Part shown: piece after piece, positions 34,336 to 48,372 of the stretch
How the letters are laid out: each line of letters starts with the position of its first letter
Position numbering within the stretch: position 1 is the stretch's first letter
Assembly: GCA_013399895.1 (NCBI GenBank)
Contig: VXBA01005361.1
Span: 537,356-601,355 of the forward strand
Origin: Serilophus lunatus
Lineage: Eukaryota; Chordata; Aves; Passeriformes; Eurylaimidae
Reading direction: 5' to 3'
DNA: 64,000 bases
The notes under the pieces: model-generated
Seen by the model: the letters and a program-made list of their open reading frames with translations, nothing else
Told to the model about the DNA's origin: nothing
Database searches by the model: none
Made by a program: the position numbers and the translations under genes

Positions 34336-37300
34336 AAACCATCGCTCTGCTTTGCAGATATTGCTATAAATCCAGACTATTTAGCAGCTAAGACTGTTTA
34401 TTAGCATTCTCCTTGCTCTCATTCAGCAACTTAGCAGAAATAAATTGTCTCACTTTTGCTGCCCCAGTGCTTTGGATTCCCCCATCAAACACAACTATTT
34501 CCTTCCTTAGTGCACTACAGCACCACTATCTTCCAGGGAGTTTGAGTGTATGGCTATGAATCAAAATAAGGACAGAAAGCAAACGACCCTGGTTTTGTTC
34601 CTGGTGAAATCATTCTCATCCTTTGATAAGAAATAATTTGTTTTACTAATTCTACTAGGTCACACAATGCAGCCAACAGGAAATGTAGAAACTACACTTC
34701 TCTGCATAAATTTAGATAATTAATGATAGAATCCTTTAATTTATCTAGAAGTGTACTAGAAATGGCTTTGAAAAATGAATCACTAATTCTATCAGACCTT
34801 TATTAAGTACCGTTATAGTGCAGCACTCTGCACCACAGGAAGCTACCCTCATTTCTTCTTGAAAATGAGAAATGATGTCCTGTGTAATACAGGCACTGAG
34901 TCATCACCAGAAAATACTGAGAAATACCACAAGTGAATCTCTTAAATCATGGTAAACCACTGATGTGAGACAAAGGACTTTGTCTCTTTAGGGTGTTTGT
35001 TTCACATCCCACTTGTGTAAATAGGGGAGACTGAACAGGAACAGTAAGATGAGCCTTGATTTGCTTCTAGATTTCTGTAATATCCATTTTCCTCATTCTC
35101 AAAACCTTCTGTGCCATGACATAAGTATTTTTGATGCTTCTAGTAGAACTGAGTTATCCTGAGGTTGTCACGGTCATGTTGCATTGCTGCCATTATGCTC
35201 ACTGTAAGAGTGGCAAAGAAATGAAACCTGAAAGAAAAAGTACAGAGAGAAAGACCCAGACCAGTTTCAATAATGTTAGTTCAGTTGTCATGAGTTGCTG
35301 GTCTGAGATTTTGGGGGGGGGGGAAAAAGAGACATACAAACAAACTTGTGGAACAACCTGTATGTCAATTTGTTTAGGGGAGAGTTATAAACAGCAAAAA
35401 AAGAAAAACAAGGACTAATGTTTTAGAGCAACCATAGTAAGGAATAGTTGTTTGTCAGAAAAAGTGGTATATCTCCTCTACAACTGACATCTGTTTCTCA
35501 GGAAGATTCTCCAGAAGATGGTGGTGGGGTGTGTGCAGTCAGGGGTCTGGACAGAGGAGGTGGCAGTGGTGTGTGGCCCTTTGGACTTCCATCAGGAGTA
35601 GTTTGCTCAAGTCTCCTTGTTTCCAGTGGTAGAACTAAGGGATCTGGTAAGTGCTTCTCCTTGTCAGCAGGATCCCAAAGGAGGCATCACATCCAGGGAA
35701 GACTTCTGGCAGCAGCCAGGTTCCTTTGGGTTTGATTTTCAGCTGACTGGGTAGCAACTACTAGGGATTGTAATCCACTAGGAGACCTACAGAAAGTGAG
35801 ATGGGAGGAAGGATAATTGGCTCCTAAACCATGCATTTATGTGCTACTTTTACCAGAAAGGGGTTAATAAAGGTTTGACTGTATCCCTAGGTAGGATTTA
35901 AATGTAGGGTGTGTGGCAGATGGAGAAAAGTGTACATGCAGAGGTGAAGGAGTTTTGAGAGAGTTTCCTTTTGTAGAGCCTTCAGGACAATAGCCTTGGA
36001 ACAACAAAGGAAGAGGAGTGCCAGGAAAAGGGAAAGAAAGCAGGAGGAGAGGAAAGAAAAAGCAATGGGGTCAAGAAAAGTGGCATTTTTCACTTTACAC
36101 AACACTGTTAGATGGGGAACTGGATAAGGTTCCTCTTTCAGTGCACTCTGCTGGTGTCACCCAGAGCTCAGGTCAGTGATTAGGTGGAAAATCATTGAGA
36201 AGAACTCATATTAATTGCTAGTACCTCAGTGCTGGTTGCTGAAAAAGAAAAACTCTGTTTTCCTTCTGGTTTACTCTAGGAAGTATTTGGGGAAAAATAA
36301 AATTAAGAATCATGGTCTTTGTTTAATGCAGCTATTTATCCTCTTATTCTTATTTGACTGTGTTTTCCTGTGTTCATGGTTACTGATAATTAAACAGGGT
36401 ATTAGAGAAATTTCTCCACCATCTGGTACTTGTTTACAGGGCATGTTATTTGTATTGACAACTTTGCTCTTTCAAATTCAAAAACCGGTAATGCTTCCCG
36501 GTGTAGTCCATGAAAAAGTCAGTTGATGTTTGATGTAATCTCTTCTGGAAAACTAGTGACAACTTAGAAATTCACTTCTTTGTGGAGTGATCCAAGAACT
36601 ACTAGAGTGTCTGATTTTTCCAAAAAGCATTGTAAACCATTTAATTTATGCAGCTTTTCTCAGAGGTTGTATATAACTTTTGATGATAAAGGAAAACTTA
36701 TCTTTGCCTCCAAGGGAATTGTGAATTTACTCAATTACCCTTATGCTCTTAAACTCTTAATAGACCTTTGAGCTTGTGGTGTTAAAACTCATTGTAAGAA
36801 CCATGAACATCTATTGCTCTCCTGGGTTGGAACTGTGGAGCAGTCATGACAAATTATGGCTTAGAGACCTTCAATTATCTCATGATCTTTAGTCTTTGGT
36901 AGCTCTTCACAGGGACAGGTGACTGTCATAATAATAAACACCAATTGAGATATGAGTAAGGTTGGGCCCCATTTGTAACGTGAACTCCAAAATTCCTCTG
37001 AGGGTCTGTGGGAGCTCCACTCACACTTTCAGGCAGAATTGCCACTCTTGCACATCTGATGACTGTTTCTTGAGCTCCCTTTCCCACAGCTGCCTTATAA
37101 AAGTGGCAGTGCATCTTCTGAAAATGTCTATTTCCAAATATTTTTCTAAAGCCCAAGAGTTTGCCTATCAGTGGTTAAAAGAAAGATGCTCTTCTACAGG
37201 CTTGGTTGATGAGCAGGAGGGATCCTGAGAGCTGGCTTTAAACTGGAATGTTGCTGGTTATGGAAAATGCCCCTGCTGTTCCCAGGAATCATCATCATAC

Positions 37301-38964
37301 TTAGGTATTTTTTGAAGTGCTGAAAAAAAAATTCCTCTTAAAATGGTTTAAATATGTATTACTTATTTCCAATAATGTAAGATACTGAAATAATAATTTC
37401 AGAATTATTTTCAACAGTTGTTGGAGGAAAATTTTTCCGAACTTCAAAAGATAATCCAGAAGTTTGCTCAAAAAGGAATTGTCTAGATATCTTGCTTGTC
37501 TTCACAATACTCCAGTTACTGTCTGTTTCTGCTGCCTGGATGTGTCACTTTTTAATGGTAAATCAACACGGGCAGAATTTGGATTGAACATCTAAGTGTT
37601 AATATCGTAATGTTGCATATTCGTGAGTCAGAAAATTGAGTCTGAACTGAGGATACAGGACAATGTACACAGGGGATGGAGAATTGGATGCATGCAGACA
37701 GTAGGACTGTGAGTTCCAAGTTGTTTCACTCCTTGCTGGACAGACAGATGTAAACTCTTGTTGTAGACAACTTCCAGATCCTGAAGAGGGACAGGCTGAA
37801 TAATTCCAGTGCCTGTCAGTCCTTGAATGTAAGATTTTGTAGGTGCAAATTGTAGGGCATTTTGAAAATTCTCTCAAAACAGTATTTCTTGAGACCTGAA
37901 AAGTTCATTTTCTACCAGTTCAGTCCATTCTTAGCTCTCCTGTTTCTCAGGGATTGTGTGAGGAGGTTGTTCTGCCTTTCTAAAGACAGATCCTGCTTCC
38001 CCATTTTTCTGTCTTAGGATCTTTTTCTGAGACAGATGAACACTTTCCTCTGGACAGTCCAATTGACTTGTATTAAATAGTTCTGGAAAGATACAAACAC
38101 AGTCTCCTGTCACCTACAGAAAATCAGGGCCATTTGAATAGTCTTTTGCTGGACTCTAATTTAACCTTTTACTTCTTCCAGGAACTTACTTTGTTGAAGC
38201 AAAAGACGACACTTATTGCCTGCATGCATATTACACATAATTGTAATACTGGTAAGAACACAAGGAACCAGTTTTTGTTTTGATTTGTTTGTTGCTGGGG
38301 GTTTTTTGTTTCTTTTTTCTTAAGCTGGAAACGCTCTGCTCTGTTCTGTAGCATCCTCCTTGTAAAAGAAGAGCAAGCAGCAGATATGACTCTTCTCTTA
38401 CTTTAGAACAGAAATGAATTTTCCTTTAATATCAATAAAATTTTACTATTTAAAATCCTATTTTCCAGTCACAAGAATGACTGTTTTAAACTATGAAGTG
38501 CTGTTTGAAATGTACATTGATAATTATCCTGCTACCTAACTTTCTATGTTACTTCTAATAATTTTTACCATAAACATCCAGCTGAATGTTTATTCCATAG
38601 TCTTTCAGCTTCCTTCTTATGTGCCAGAATTCCAAACAGTTGCTGCCAAATTCTCTTCTTTCTTTCTGACAGCTTCTGATTTGCAGCTTCATTTTTCTTT
38701 GCTTTATCTTGCAGTGCATTAATCACCCAAGATCTAATTCATTAAGGGTAATACAATATTAAATCGCACTGATAAAGAAGGCCATTTCCCTTTCATTTTG
38801 AGAAGCTGGGAAAAGCCCTCTGGTTTTGATTTCTCTTTGAAGTACTCAAGATTTTTCAGTAGTTTGCTTCAAACAGCTCTGCTGCAGAATGTTGCCATTG
38901 GGCACTTGAAGGCCTTGAGTTCATGGAGTGCATGTGAAGGATAAATACTGCAGACATATATAAT

Positions 38965-39330
38965 GGTTAAAGCTGAAAGGGATCTTGATTGGCCATTTTG
39001 TCCAATCCCTTATCCCAAATGGGGCCAATGTAAAATTTGGATCTGACTTTGAAGTTAGATCAGATCCTTAACCAATCCAGTTGAAATATCTTTAATGACA
39101 GAATTCCACTGTATCTCTGGCAGCTTGTTCCAGTGTTTGAACACTCCTATTATGAAGAATATTATTTCTTATATGTAACTGAAATTTCCTTTGCTGCACC
39201 TTGTTTTCATTGTCTCTTACCCTTTTGTGAAGTGTCTGTGAGACAAGTCCAACTCTACCTTCTCATTAATATGTTCTTCATCTCCTGAAATCATCCTCAG
39301 GCCTTGCTCAGGCATCTTAAGTGTAGTGGC
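38965..39330 (-). mobile_element. Old, diverged CR1-like LINE fragment, reverse orientation
   Basis: AGGGATCTTGATTGGCCATT, GGCAGCTTGTTCCAGTGTTT, GCACCTTGTTTTCATTGTCT and CTCAGGCCTTGCTCAG follow the order of reversed CR1 3' UTR landmarks. High divergence and AT content suggest an ancient copy. Confidence 0.75.
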
Positions 39331-40635
39331 ACTCCACTGCACTCAGGATGGATTTTTAATTTATTCATGCAATAGGAAGCCCAGGCTGGACAGCACTTCC
39401 AGGGTAATGATCACTGACTGCTTCCACCAGTGTCATGAAGGTTAAACAACTCAAGATTCCCAAGTAGGTGGTTTTCTTGTTGTTATGCAGGCAACAGTGC
39501 CCTTCTGGAATTGAAAAATAACAATTGCATTGTTATTCTAAACTTGAAAATCTCAATTGTGGTTGATTTATGTGATAATTTGACCACAGGCCATGCATAA
39601 TAAATAGAGTATTGATTATTTGCAGCTGCTTACTCAAGTATTTTGAACTGCTCCTTTTATGCCTTTAAAATACAGATGTATCTTTATATTTATTATTATA
39701 TTTTATGATTTGAGTCTTGGAGAACTCTTCCACTCTTTTCATACCCCCTTCCAATTTTAAATTCCTTCCTCTTCAGGTTTTGCAAACACATTCTAGCTCT
39801 TTTGTGTGCTCAGTATAGCAATTAACCCCTCCTTTTCCTCTCTATATAACCTTTGGATCATAAGGAATGCTCTTGATATATGGGTTTTCTTAAGAGTTTA
39901 TTTTCTGGTTGACAGGTTTCTGAAGTGCATTTTGGTTTTGTTTTTTCCCCCCTGTAATAGATTCTAAAACCAGGAAATCAGTCTGAGAGAACTGATGGTA
40001 GTTCTGTGTCACTGTGTATGCGAATTGTGTCTCTCCTGCACAGGTTGGAGATCTTACCTCCCATATGGCACTTGAGTGAAAAGGAATATTCTTTACTTTC
40101 CTCACCAACTGCTCTAGAACTAAGCCAGCGCCACTTCAGTTTTAGTAAAAGATGCATCCTGTCTTTGCTACAAAACAATAGATAAACCTAGCTTTCTTCC
40201 ATTCAACAGCTCATGCTCCTCCTGAGCAGGTGAGGCAATGTTTCAAGAAGGAAGGAAGAGTGGAGTCAGTGGGGCTAATGAGAAACAGGACCAGTCTGCA
40301 GAACACAACCAGCTGTGTCTGCTACTACAGAAGCAGTAATAGGTGTGCCTTGAGGGATGCTAATTTTGCAGCTGGTTTGCTCTGCTGACATGGAGGATCT
40401 GCAGTTCTAGTGGAAATAGAGAACCCAGATAGATCCTAGAAAGAAAACAAGAAACCAGTTGGAAGATTTTATTCTGACAACTGTGACTCGTGTTGCTTGT
40501 CATCTCACTGTGTGGTTCATTTCTCTTGTGTTTGCTGCTGACTAACCCTGTGACTTAGTCCTTTGCTGTATCTGCCAACAGCTGAAAACAGCAAATAAAG
40601 TCAAGTTTATTGAAGCTCTGAGGGGTTTATAAATG

Positions 40636-40950
40636 AATCATAGAATCACAGAATGGTTTGGCTTGGAAGGGTCCTTAAAGCTCATCTAATTCCATCTCCC
40701 TGCCATAGGCAGAAACACCTTCCACTCTCCCAGGTTTCTCCAAGTCTCATCCAACCTGGCCAAGACCACAACTCGTGGGCAATCACCCTCACAGGGAAGA
40801 ATTTCTCCTGATATCTGACCTAAACATGCCCTCCTTCCGCTTAAGGCCATTCCCTGTGTCCTGTCACTCCATGCCCTTGTGAAAAGTCCATCTTCAGCTC
40901 CTTGCAAGTCACTTCAAGATGAACAATCTCAACTTTCTCAATCTGTATGG
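40636..40950 (-). mobile_element. CR1 LINE, reverse orientation, about 315 bp
   Basis: Begins AATCATAGAATCACAGAATG, then GGTTTGGCTTGGAAGGGTCC, CACAGGGAAGAATTTCTCCT and GGCCATTCCCTGTGTCCTGT. The intact 3' octamer end is present. Confidence 0.95.
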
Positions 40951-41218
40951 AGGTTCTGAAAGGAAGAGCTAAATGGAAATTCTCTTAAAAGTATAGTTAT
41001 GTGGATTCCAACTCAGCTTGGATGTTCCTCTATAGGAAAGCCAAACAGCCTCTCCCTGGTTAGCAATACTGTTTTTTACCTAAAGACTATGTAAAAGCAC
41101 TGAAAGCCTGTTAGGAATTCCTCTGTCTGAAGGCTGTCTGTATTCTGCCATTAAAAGAGTGAAAGTAAAATGGGGGAATTCTTGTTTTTCAGCTCTGTAA
41201 ACAATCTTCATATTTTTA

Positions 41219-41275
41219 TCACAGAATCATTCAGGTTGGAAAAGACCTCCAAGATCATAGAGCCCAGACTTTGGC
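41219..41275 (-). mobile_element. CR1 LINE 3' tip, reverse orientation
   Basis: TCACAGAATCATTCAGGTTG followed by GAAAAGACCTCCAAGATCAT: the terminal 55-60 bases of CR1. Confidence 0.9.
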
Positions 41276-42404
41276 TGATTATGTCTTGAATTGAGAGTTA
41301 GAACAAACTGAGACATTTTAAATGCTGTAGAATTATGACTTTCTTAAACCCCCACCCAAGACCAGGGTGGTTCCTAATGTAAGACTGACTAATTGCTGTT
41401 CAAATGGAAATACTCTAGATCTGGGTTTTTGTTTGTTTAATCACAGTCTAGATTTTTCAAATCTGAACCACAGCTGATAAAGTGGTTGCCAAATTTTAGA
41501 CCTGATCAAAAAAATGAAGGGAAGGAGTTCTTTTTGGCATCAGTGAACTTTGGCTCAGCCAAACCACTGGGCTACAGGAATCCTGCAAGCTGGACTATTA
41601 AATTGCAGGAGGGAATCCTACAATCCTAAACTGCATAAATATGATTGTCAAGTGTGTTTGGCTATTGTGAAAACTTCAATCACAGTATAAACAACTGCCT
41701 TTATTTGTTCATTTCCTTTCTGAGCCTTTGTTGTATTTATTACTCACCTTGTCATATTCCAAGAAGATCATTTTCCTGGAACTGTTCATATTTATGCAAT
41801 ATTTGGTTCTTTTAAAAGAATGAAAGCTGCTGCAATAGGAAGTGATATACCCATTCCTTAAACATCACTGAGAAAAACTCTAGATCCTGAAACCCCAAAT
41901 GGAGGAAAACCAGTAACCTTGTTGTTAGTGAGACTCTGGAGAGGTGCACGTCTTTCCCGGACAAATTACTATTTATGCAAAGATCCATAAACATTCTTGC
42001 CATGCTGTGAAGCTGAGAAAATAAATCTCTTTCTCCTGAGGTGCATAAATATCTCAGCAATAAACACTATAGAAAAGCCTATAAATTCTGCAGAAATTGT
42101 TGTATTTGTTGAAAGAGGTTCAACTGTACTATTCAACTGTACATTTATTATGACTTCCAAAGTTTTTGAGCTGAATGAAATAGAAATTATAAATTTGCTG
42201 AAAACCATTTAAGGATGAAGAGGGAGTGTGGGATTTAGAGTAAACTATTTGCTTGTTTGCTTAACTTCCAAGTGTTACTGACTTGATCAGAACAAGTCAT
42301 TTCCACAAGATCAGATTCCCTGTTTTAGTGTTTATGCATTTGTTGCTTGTTTTTTCTGAGCTAAAAGGAAATAGCAGCCTCTGCTGGCAAAAGCCCCAGA
42401 CCAA

Positions 42405-42505
42405 ACTACAAAAATAATAAAACAAAAAATAACAAAATACAATAAAAATACACTAAAAATAGAATAAAATACAATAAAAACAATAACCAAAAATAATAAA
42501 AACCT
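42405..42505. repeat. A-rich low-complexity tract
   Basis: About 100 bases of AAAATAATAAAACA-like units (AATAC/AAAAT/AAAAC mixtures) with almost no G. The reverse strand is open only because of the low complexity. Confidence 0.85.
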
Positions 42506-43896
42506 ACTCAATCTTCTAGAAAAAGGACTTTTAAGCTGTCTATGCCAGCTTGTGGGTCTGAAACTGTGAATAAAAACAAATGAAATATGTAATTCCCTGT
42601 GTGATTTCACATCATCTCTTAAGTCACCACACCTACTTGATCAAACCTGCTCTACAGTCTTCCAAATCTATCAGTACCCACCCCTCCCCTGGCCCTGCAT
42701 CCCTTACATTGTTCAGCGTTACAGGATCTGCCAAACTTTGTTTCCCTTTCTTCCCTCCCTCTGCCCTCTCCAATGGAAGGTTACACTTCCCTCTATTCTT
42801 TATGTGTGTTCATGTTAAATCATTTGCTCACTCGAGGTTCTATGTGAGTAACGTGTGTGAGTTTTACTGGCACAGCCGCTACTTCTGCCAGCACTGGGCT
42901 AAGAAATGAGTTTCCATTTTAATCTGTAAACCCACTTTTAATTGTGTGTGGTTCTTGAATGTGTATTTTTTTATCTTGTTATTTGGAGGTTGTCTTCATA
43001 TATTTTGATAATTTGCTGTCAAACAGGGGTTTCATGCTATGGCTGAAGAGTAATACAAGATAACAGGTGCTGCATATGGATCTCCAGTTCAATTTATAAC
43101 AACTCTGGTTTTGTGAACTAAAATAATAGCCAAATGTACAATGTATATAGAGGTTTCTTGAAAAAAGAAAACAAACTTACCGTTTAAACTGAACTACTGA
43201 CTTCTCTTGGCCATTTCTAAAAGTTTTCTTCTAAGGAAAACCAACCACCCCTTATTTTGGCAGTGAAATGTGAATTTTAGCAGCCCCAGTAAATTTATTG
43301 TGGTATGGAAGGAATTTAATCATGCTCTTCTTAAAAAATATGCCCTACGTCTGCAGCTGCTCAGCACTTACTTCATTATATAGAAATAGTGAGTAACTTT
43401 AAGGAATATGCAATGAACAGTTTTAAGGATTCTAAGCTACATTTAGATTGTTAAGAAAGGTATAAGCTAGGAAGGATGAAGTGGTTGGGAAACTTAAATT
43501 ATTGGACTGAAACAGTGGGGCTTGCTGCTCCTGAAGGTGTTCTGTGAAAGCCAAACCAGAATGAGAGACTTGATGACTAAGAACATGTCTGAGAACATTT
43601 CCACATGGGGCTTGTGATCAGGAGCTCTGTTGAGAGAGATTAGAATAAAATTCTGCCCTTGTGATCTCCTCTTAAGAATGCTAATGAGCATAATTAGAGG
43701 TTTCTGGTAAAAGGTTAACAACTCTTGCAGAACTTCTGGGAATTTTAAAGCTCATGGATTTTTTTTGCACAGTTTCTAATTAAAAGTCTCATCTCCTGAA
43801 TATTTTTTTTCCTCAAAATGTACCAACAAGATGTGAGTACGTGCTAAGGAGAATGTGTGTTCTTACTTAGTTTTTCTCCCTTGCTTTTTTTTTTTT

Positions 43897-43897
43897 N
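43897..43897. other. Single N after a poly-T run
   Basis: One ambiguous base at the end of a homopolymer T tract (43885-43896). It marks an unresolved base or a tiny gap. Confidence 0.95.
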
Positions 43898-45892
43898 GGC
43901 TTTGAATCCCTTTAATTAGTGGCTGGTTATCTGTTCCATGGGAAGGTTTCCTGTATGGAGAAACCTGAACTCGACTTGTTATGACTACAGTAAACTGCAA
44001 GGTGGGCCGAGCAGTATTGGAACTGTCGAACCTGATCCAGAAGAAACAAATCTACAGGTTCTGGGGTGGGGAAGGGGCTGGGATGTTGCTAACAGCACCT
44101 TCCCTAAGCTCTGTGTGACCACAGTCAATTTTAGCTCGTCATAAAAGCTGAACAAGCTGTTTCCTCTAGTCCCTGGTGTTCTCAGGGCATGAACAGTAGG
44201 AAAAGATGAGTCCCAGGGCGAAGAAGAGGGTTAATGTGCCTGGCAGAGGGTTCAGAATTGGGTATAATTGTAAATGTCTCAGAGCAGCTGAAGTTTCAGG
44301 GGTTGTGCTTTCCAAGACTTCAGGTTGAGACTGGTTTATTCTGGGAAGACTTGTGGATACCTAAGGAGGATTTCTGAGTCTGCTTTTCATGGTCAAGGGT
44401 TCATTTCATATTTCCTGCCATGTAAGCGGGGGCACACTCTAAGCTGCCTTAAGTGGAAGGCTGGTACCAGAAAGGTACAAGCTTAAATGACAAGGAAAAT
44501 TTAAAAAATTCTTTTTAACTCTCAGTATTTGCTCCGATGAGCTTCTAGCCAGGAGCTTTTATACCTGCATAATCTTTCTGCTATCTCATGTAAAATTAAA
44601 ATTGCATGTGGTAGCAGGAAACAAAATTAACTGCTTAATTTTCCTGTGTCATTTTGAGGCCAGATGGTACTGGAGAAAATAGGATATTAGTTGGCAATGA
44701 CACCACTGTTCTTCCTGCCACTGGATGGCAATGTTTGATTAAAAAAAAACTATATATGAGGAAATAAAAGTGATTCTCTCTTCTCTTCGCAGAGGAGGTT
44801 CACATCTTCCTTTGGATTTATGGATTTCTGAAGGTTATTTATTATATTTAACTGCAACTAAATTTCTTTGCTTTATTTGTTACTAGTATTCTAGTGCTCC
44901 CTTTGCTACACTTGATTCATGCTGTAAAAAGCAATTCAGTAATTAAAGTGTATGAATTTCATTACAATGAATATTTATGCTTCAAATCCCACAGGTGCAC
45001 TAAATCCTAAAATGCTCTTTTATGTCATATGAAGTTACACGTGGTGTTTGTCAGACAAGATTAAATTGAGTGAAACAAATATAGGTTAATAGAACTCTTC
45101 CTGTTAAAATTTTGAATGTAAAATTTATGTCTGGAACTTAGAATTGAGTGAGTTAAAAGGACTAGTTAATACTCTAACTTCAACAGAGGCCAGTGGCAGA
45201 TAACTAGGGAAGAACATGAGTCAGGAACACAAGATATAGAGATCTTCTCTTTTGAATGGCTTCTTCCATGAATTTGTTGGGATTTATTGTGGTTTTTGCT
45301 GTTGTTTGTTTTTTAAAATTGAGTATCATGAGAAAAGTTTCACAGCTCTATTACCTTTTGTGTAAACACATTTCTTTTAGGTTTTGGACTTACTGTGTTG
45401 TATAAAAAGCTTGTCAGAACCTTAGAAAAATCTTATTCTTTGTAACCCTGCTCAGCCATCAGCCAGAATTTCTATGCATTTTTATTAGGCTTTGTGCCAA
45501 GTCAGTGGTTGCTTGGGAACTCATTTGGTTTGATTTGTTTGAAAATGGTCAATGAAGAAAGAAGAAGTGGATTGTAGAGGAGACAGAATGAAGTGGTTAT
45601 TTTGTCTGGACCAATGCTGACTTGCATGAATAACATGAGGAGACTGGACACGAGGGAAAAATGAAGAGAGCACGTAACTACCTGACTAGATCGAAGGTTA
45701 ATTCATAGTTACTTTAACAGGCCATTTTCCTGATGAAAGCATCTCTTTTTACCAATGCTCTATGAAAAAGCCTACAAATTAAACCAAATAACTAGACATA
45801 TTTGGTTTGTTTCCAAAGATGAAACTTAAGCTCCCCTGTCTGGCTCACAAAGATGGAATACCTGATAGGAATCCTGCCTTGGGGAACCCACT

Positions 45893-46125
45893 CTGATTGC
45901 TCATCTCATTCCAGCCCCCCTGCCTTGGGCAGGGACACCTCCCACTGTCCCAGGTGGCTCCAACCTGGCCTTGGACACTCCCAGGGATGGGGCAGCCACA
46001 GCTTCTCTGGGCACCCTGTGCCAGGGCCTGCCCACCCTCACAGGGAAGGATTTCTTCCCAACATCTAATTTAAATCTCTCATCTTTTAATTTAAAACCAT
46101 TCCCCTTTGTTGTATCATTACCCTG
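45893..46125 (-). mobile_element. CR1 LINE fragment, reverse orientation
   Basis: GCCTTGGGCAGGGACACCTC, CCACTGTCCCAGGTGGCTCC, GGGATGGGGCAGCCACAGCT and CCCTCACAGGGAAGGATTTC are reversed CR1 3' UTR phrases. The terminal octamer repeat is absent or diverged at the low-coordinate end. Confidence 0.93.
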
Positions 46126-48244
46126 AATCATTATTTTCTAATTAATTTAAGGCTAATCTTATTTTATTGAAGCACGGAATTCCTTTCTTCCTTCAAGTAA
46201 ACACTCAAATGGGTTTAAGATTTATGCTGCAGCGTAACAGCATTGAAAGCTTTATTTTTTCAAGATTCTAATCTCCTCTTGCAACTGTATGTAAACTCAA
46301 ACTGTGTAGTTATAAACTTTAGAGGAGTTTATAGAGGAGCTACAAGAGAGAGCTTGGAATTGGTGTTTCAGAAATTCTGAGTTGTGGGTCTAAGTGAGGC
46401 TGAAAAGATGGTTACAAATGAGGACTTTTGCTTCCCCTCTTTCTGTCTCAGCTGGCTGCATTTACTTACATCAAATGATCCAGAACGGACTAAGGAGAAA
46501 GAAAGGTCTTTTTTGTTTCCCTCCTTCTTTTTCTGCTATCCTATAACAGATCACTTCATATTGTGACTGAAGTCACTGAAGAATTGAAATTATCTGTGTG
46601 AGAATAGAGTTAATTTAAGAGAAAAAAGAAGAGGCCATAGAGATTATAAACTGGAGCCTAGGCAGCAATAAGTACACGATTCATACACTTTATGAATCTT
46701 TAAAATGCAATATACTTGATTGCCATGGAGATAGAGATGCAAATTATCTATGAAGATCATTCCACAGCCATTGTTTTTTCAAAGGTCTCCAGTCAGTAAA
46801 ACTTGAGAGGTTATTTTCAAAACTGTCTGGGATGACTCTGTAAGCCTGTATGTACAAAATAATGAACTACAGAGCATAAAAAAATAATTAAAAAATCCAG
46901 TCTATCCAGGATGCCAAAAGACACTTTGCAAAAAACCACTGAGCTCTTTTTTTACTTGATGCCTTGAATTTTCTTGCATTTTATTCCTGACTTTTGCTGC
47001 AAATTTAATTGCAATTTTCAGATATGTTCATGTCCGAAGGTTTTCGGGTCTCAAAAGCTGGCAGAGCCCACATCCCCTACCCAGTGCTTGACTGCAGAGC
47101 AGACTTCAAACTTTATAACCCTATATTCCCTGTCCTGTTTCTTGGGCTGAGGTCATGTTCCATGGATACCCTGGTGTCTGTGTGCAGCAACCTTGGGAAT
47201 TCCTACCTTCTAGTGCTGTTTGCAGTAGAACCCAGAACAGTCACTGGCTCCCAGCAAGGATTGATGTAAGAATAGGGCACTGGAGCCATCAGGGGCAATC
47301 TTCCCTCCCCAAAGCCTGCTGTCTCTCCAGGACTTACCTTTCCTTATTGGAGGGGTATCCAGAGGTGCTTTGGTAAGCACACACCACCAACAGCACATCA
47401 ATTTTCTCTTTTGTCAATTGTTTTCCTTTTTTTTTTCTGCAAATTGCTTTTCTGCCATTCTGTTTCCCTCAGTCCTGATGACAACATAAATTTTTAGTAA
47501 TACACAACCCGATGTAATCTGGCAGAGTTGCCCAGTGTCTGGAGTGTTTGGTTCAGATTTAGATGTGGTTTCTTCCTCTAAAATGGACTCTCTTATTCAA
47601 ACAAACAGCAGATTAACCCTCCTGACCCCACCCCTGAGCACAGTACAGAGCTGAAGACTGCATTCCAAGGTAGGTGTCTGGAATTTGAGGAAAAAAATTT
47701 GAGGCTACAATTTCTTGTAGAATATGGACTTAGATAAAAAGGAGTCATCATTCCACCTGCAAGTCTGACTTCCACTGAGGGAAATATATTATTTTGTCTG
47801 CATATAATAATAGTGCAATATTTTCACAGAGAAGTTACAGCACCCTAATGATTGGTGACCTTTTAGTTCCTTTAAAACTCTGCCTTGATGCCAAGGCTTT
47901 TTCCCACCCTTGCAATAATCTGCTCACATATGGCTGAATATCGGTCCTGGGGAGGTTTGGACACCTAAATTAACTGTAAATTCCGTCTGGACTGAACGTG
48001 ATCCACCGTACATGTGCCATGGGCTGCTTCCCTTGGCCTCTCCAACTGTTGCACAGTTTCTGAGGCGTGGAGCAGCGACCTGGAAGAAAAGGAAGGGTAA
48101 GTGTTGCAATTTTTATTTACTACCTGCTATAACACCACAAAAATACAGTTTTTGAAATCAGAGGTGTTTAGAAGAGCAGAAAATTTGGAAAAGGTATATC
48201 ATGAAGGATAATTACACTGAACGTGTGTTTTGTCTCATATTTAA

Positions 48245-48372
48245 GAAGAGTTTCCAGCTATTCACAGAGACTTTACTTGGAAACTTTCTCATATTAATCT
48301 ACGTACACTTGNGAAGAGTTTCCAGCTATTCACAGAGACTTTACTTGGAAACTTTCTCATATTAATCTACGT
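48245..48372. repeat. Perfect 60-bp duplication flanking a single N (probable assembly artefact)
   Basis: Bases 48245-48304 and 48313-48372 are identical (both begin GAAGAGTTTCCAGCTATTCA and end CATATTAATCTACGT). They are separated by eight bases that include an N at 48312. Identity plus an N points to two contig ends that overlap but were not merged. Confidence 0.9.

Larger units (their letters stand above)
34336..45892. other. Non-coding stretch, no gene recognised
   Basis: AT-rich sequence without convincing exons. It includes a run of 11 G followed by A-rich sequence at 35313-35323, four CR1 copies (38965-39330, 40636-40950, 41219-41275 and the start of the next stretch), an A-rich low-complexity block (42405-42505) and a single N after a T run at 43897. 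Confidence 0.6.
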
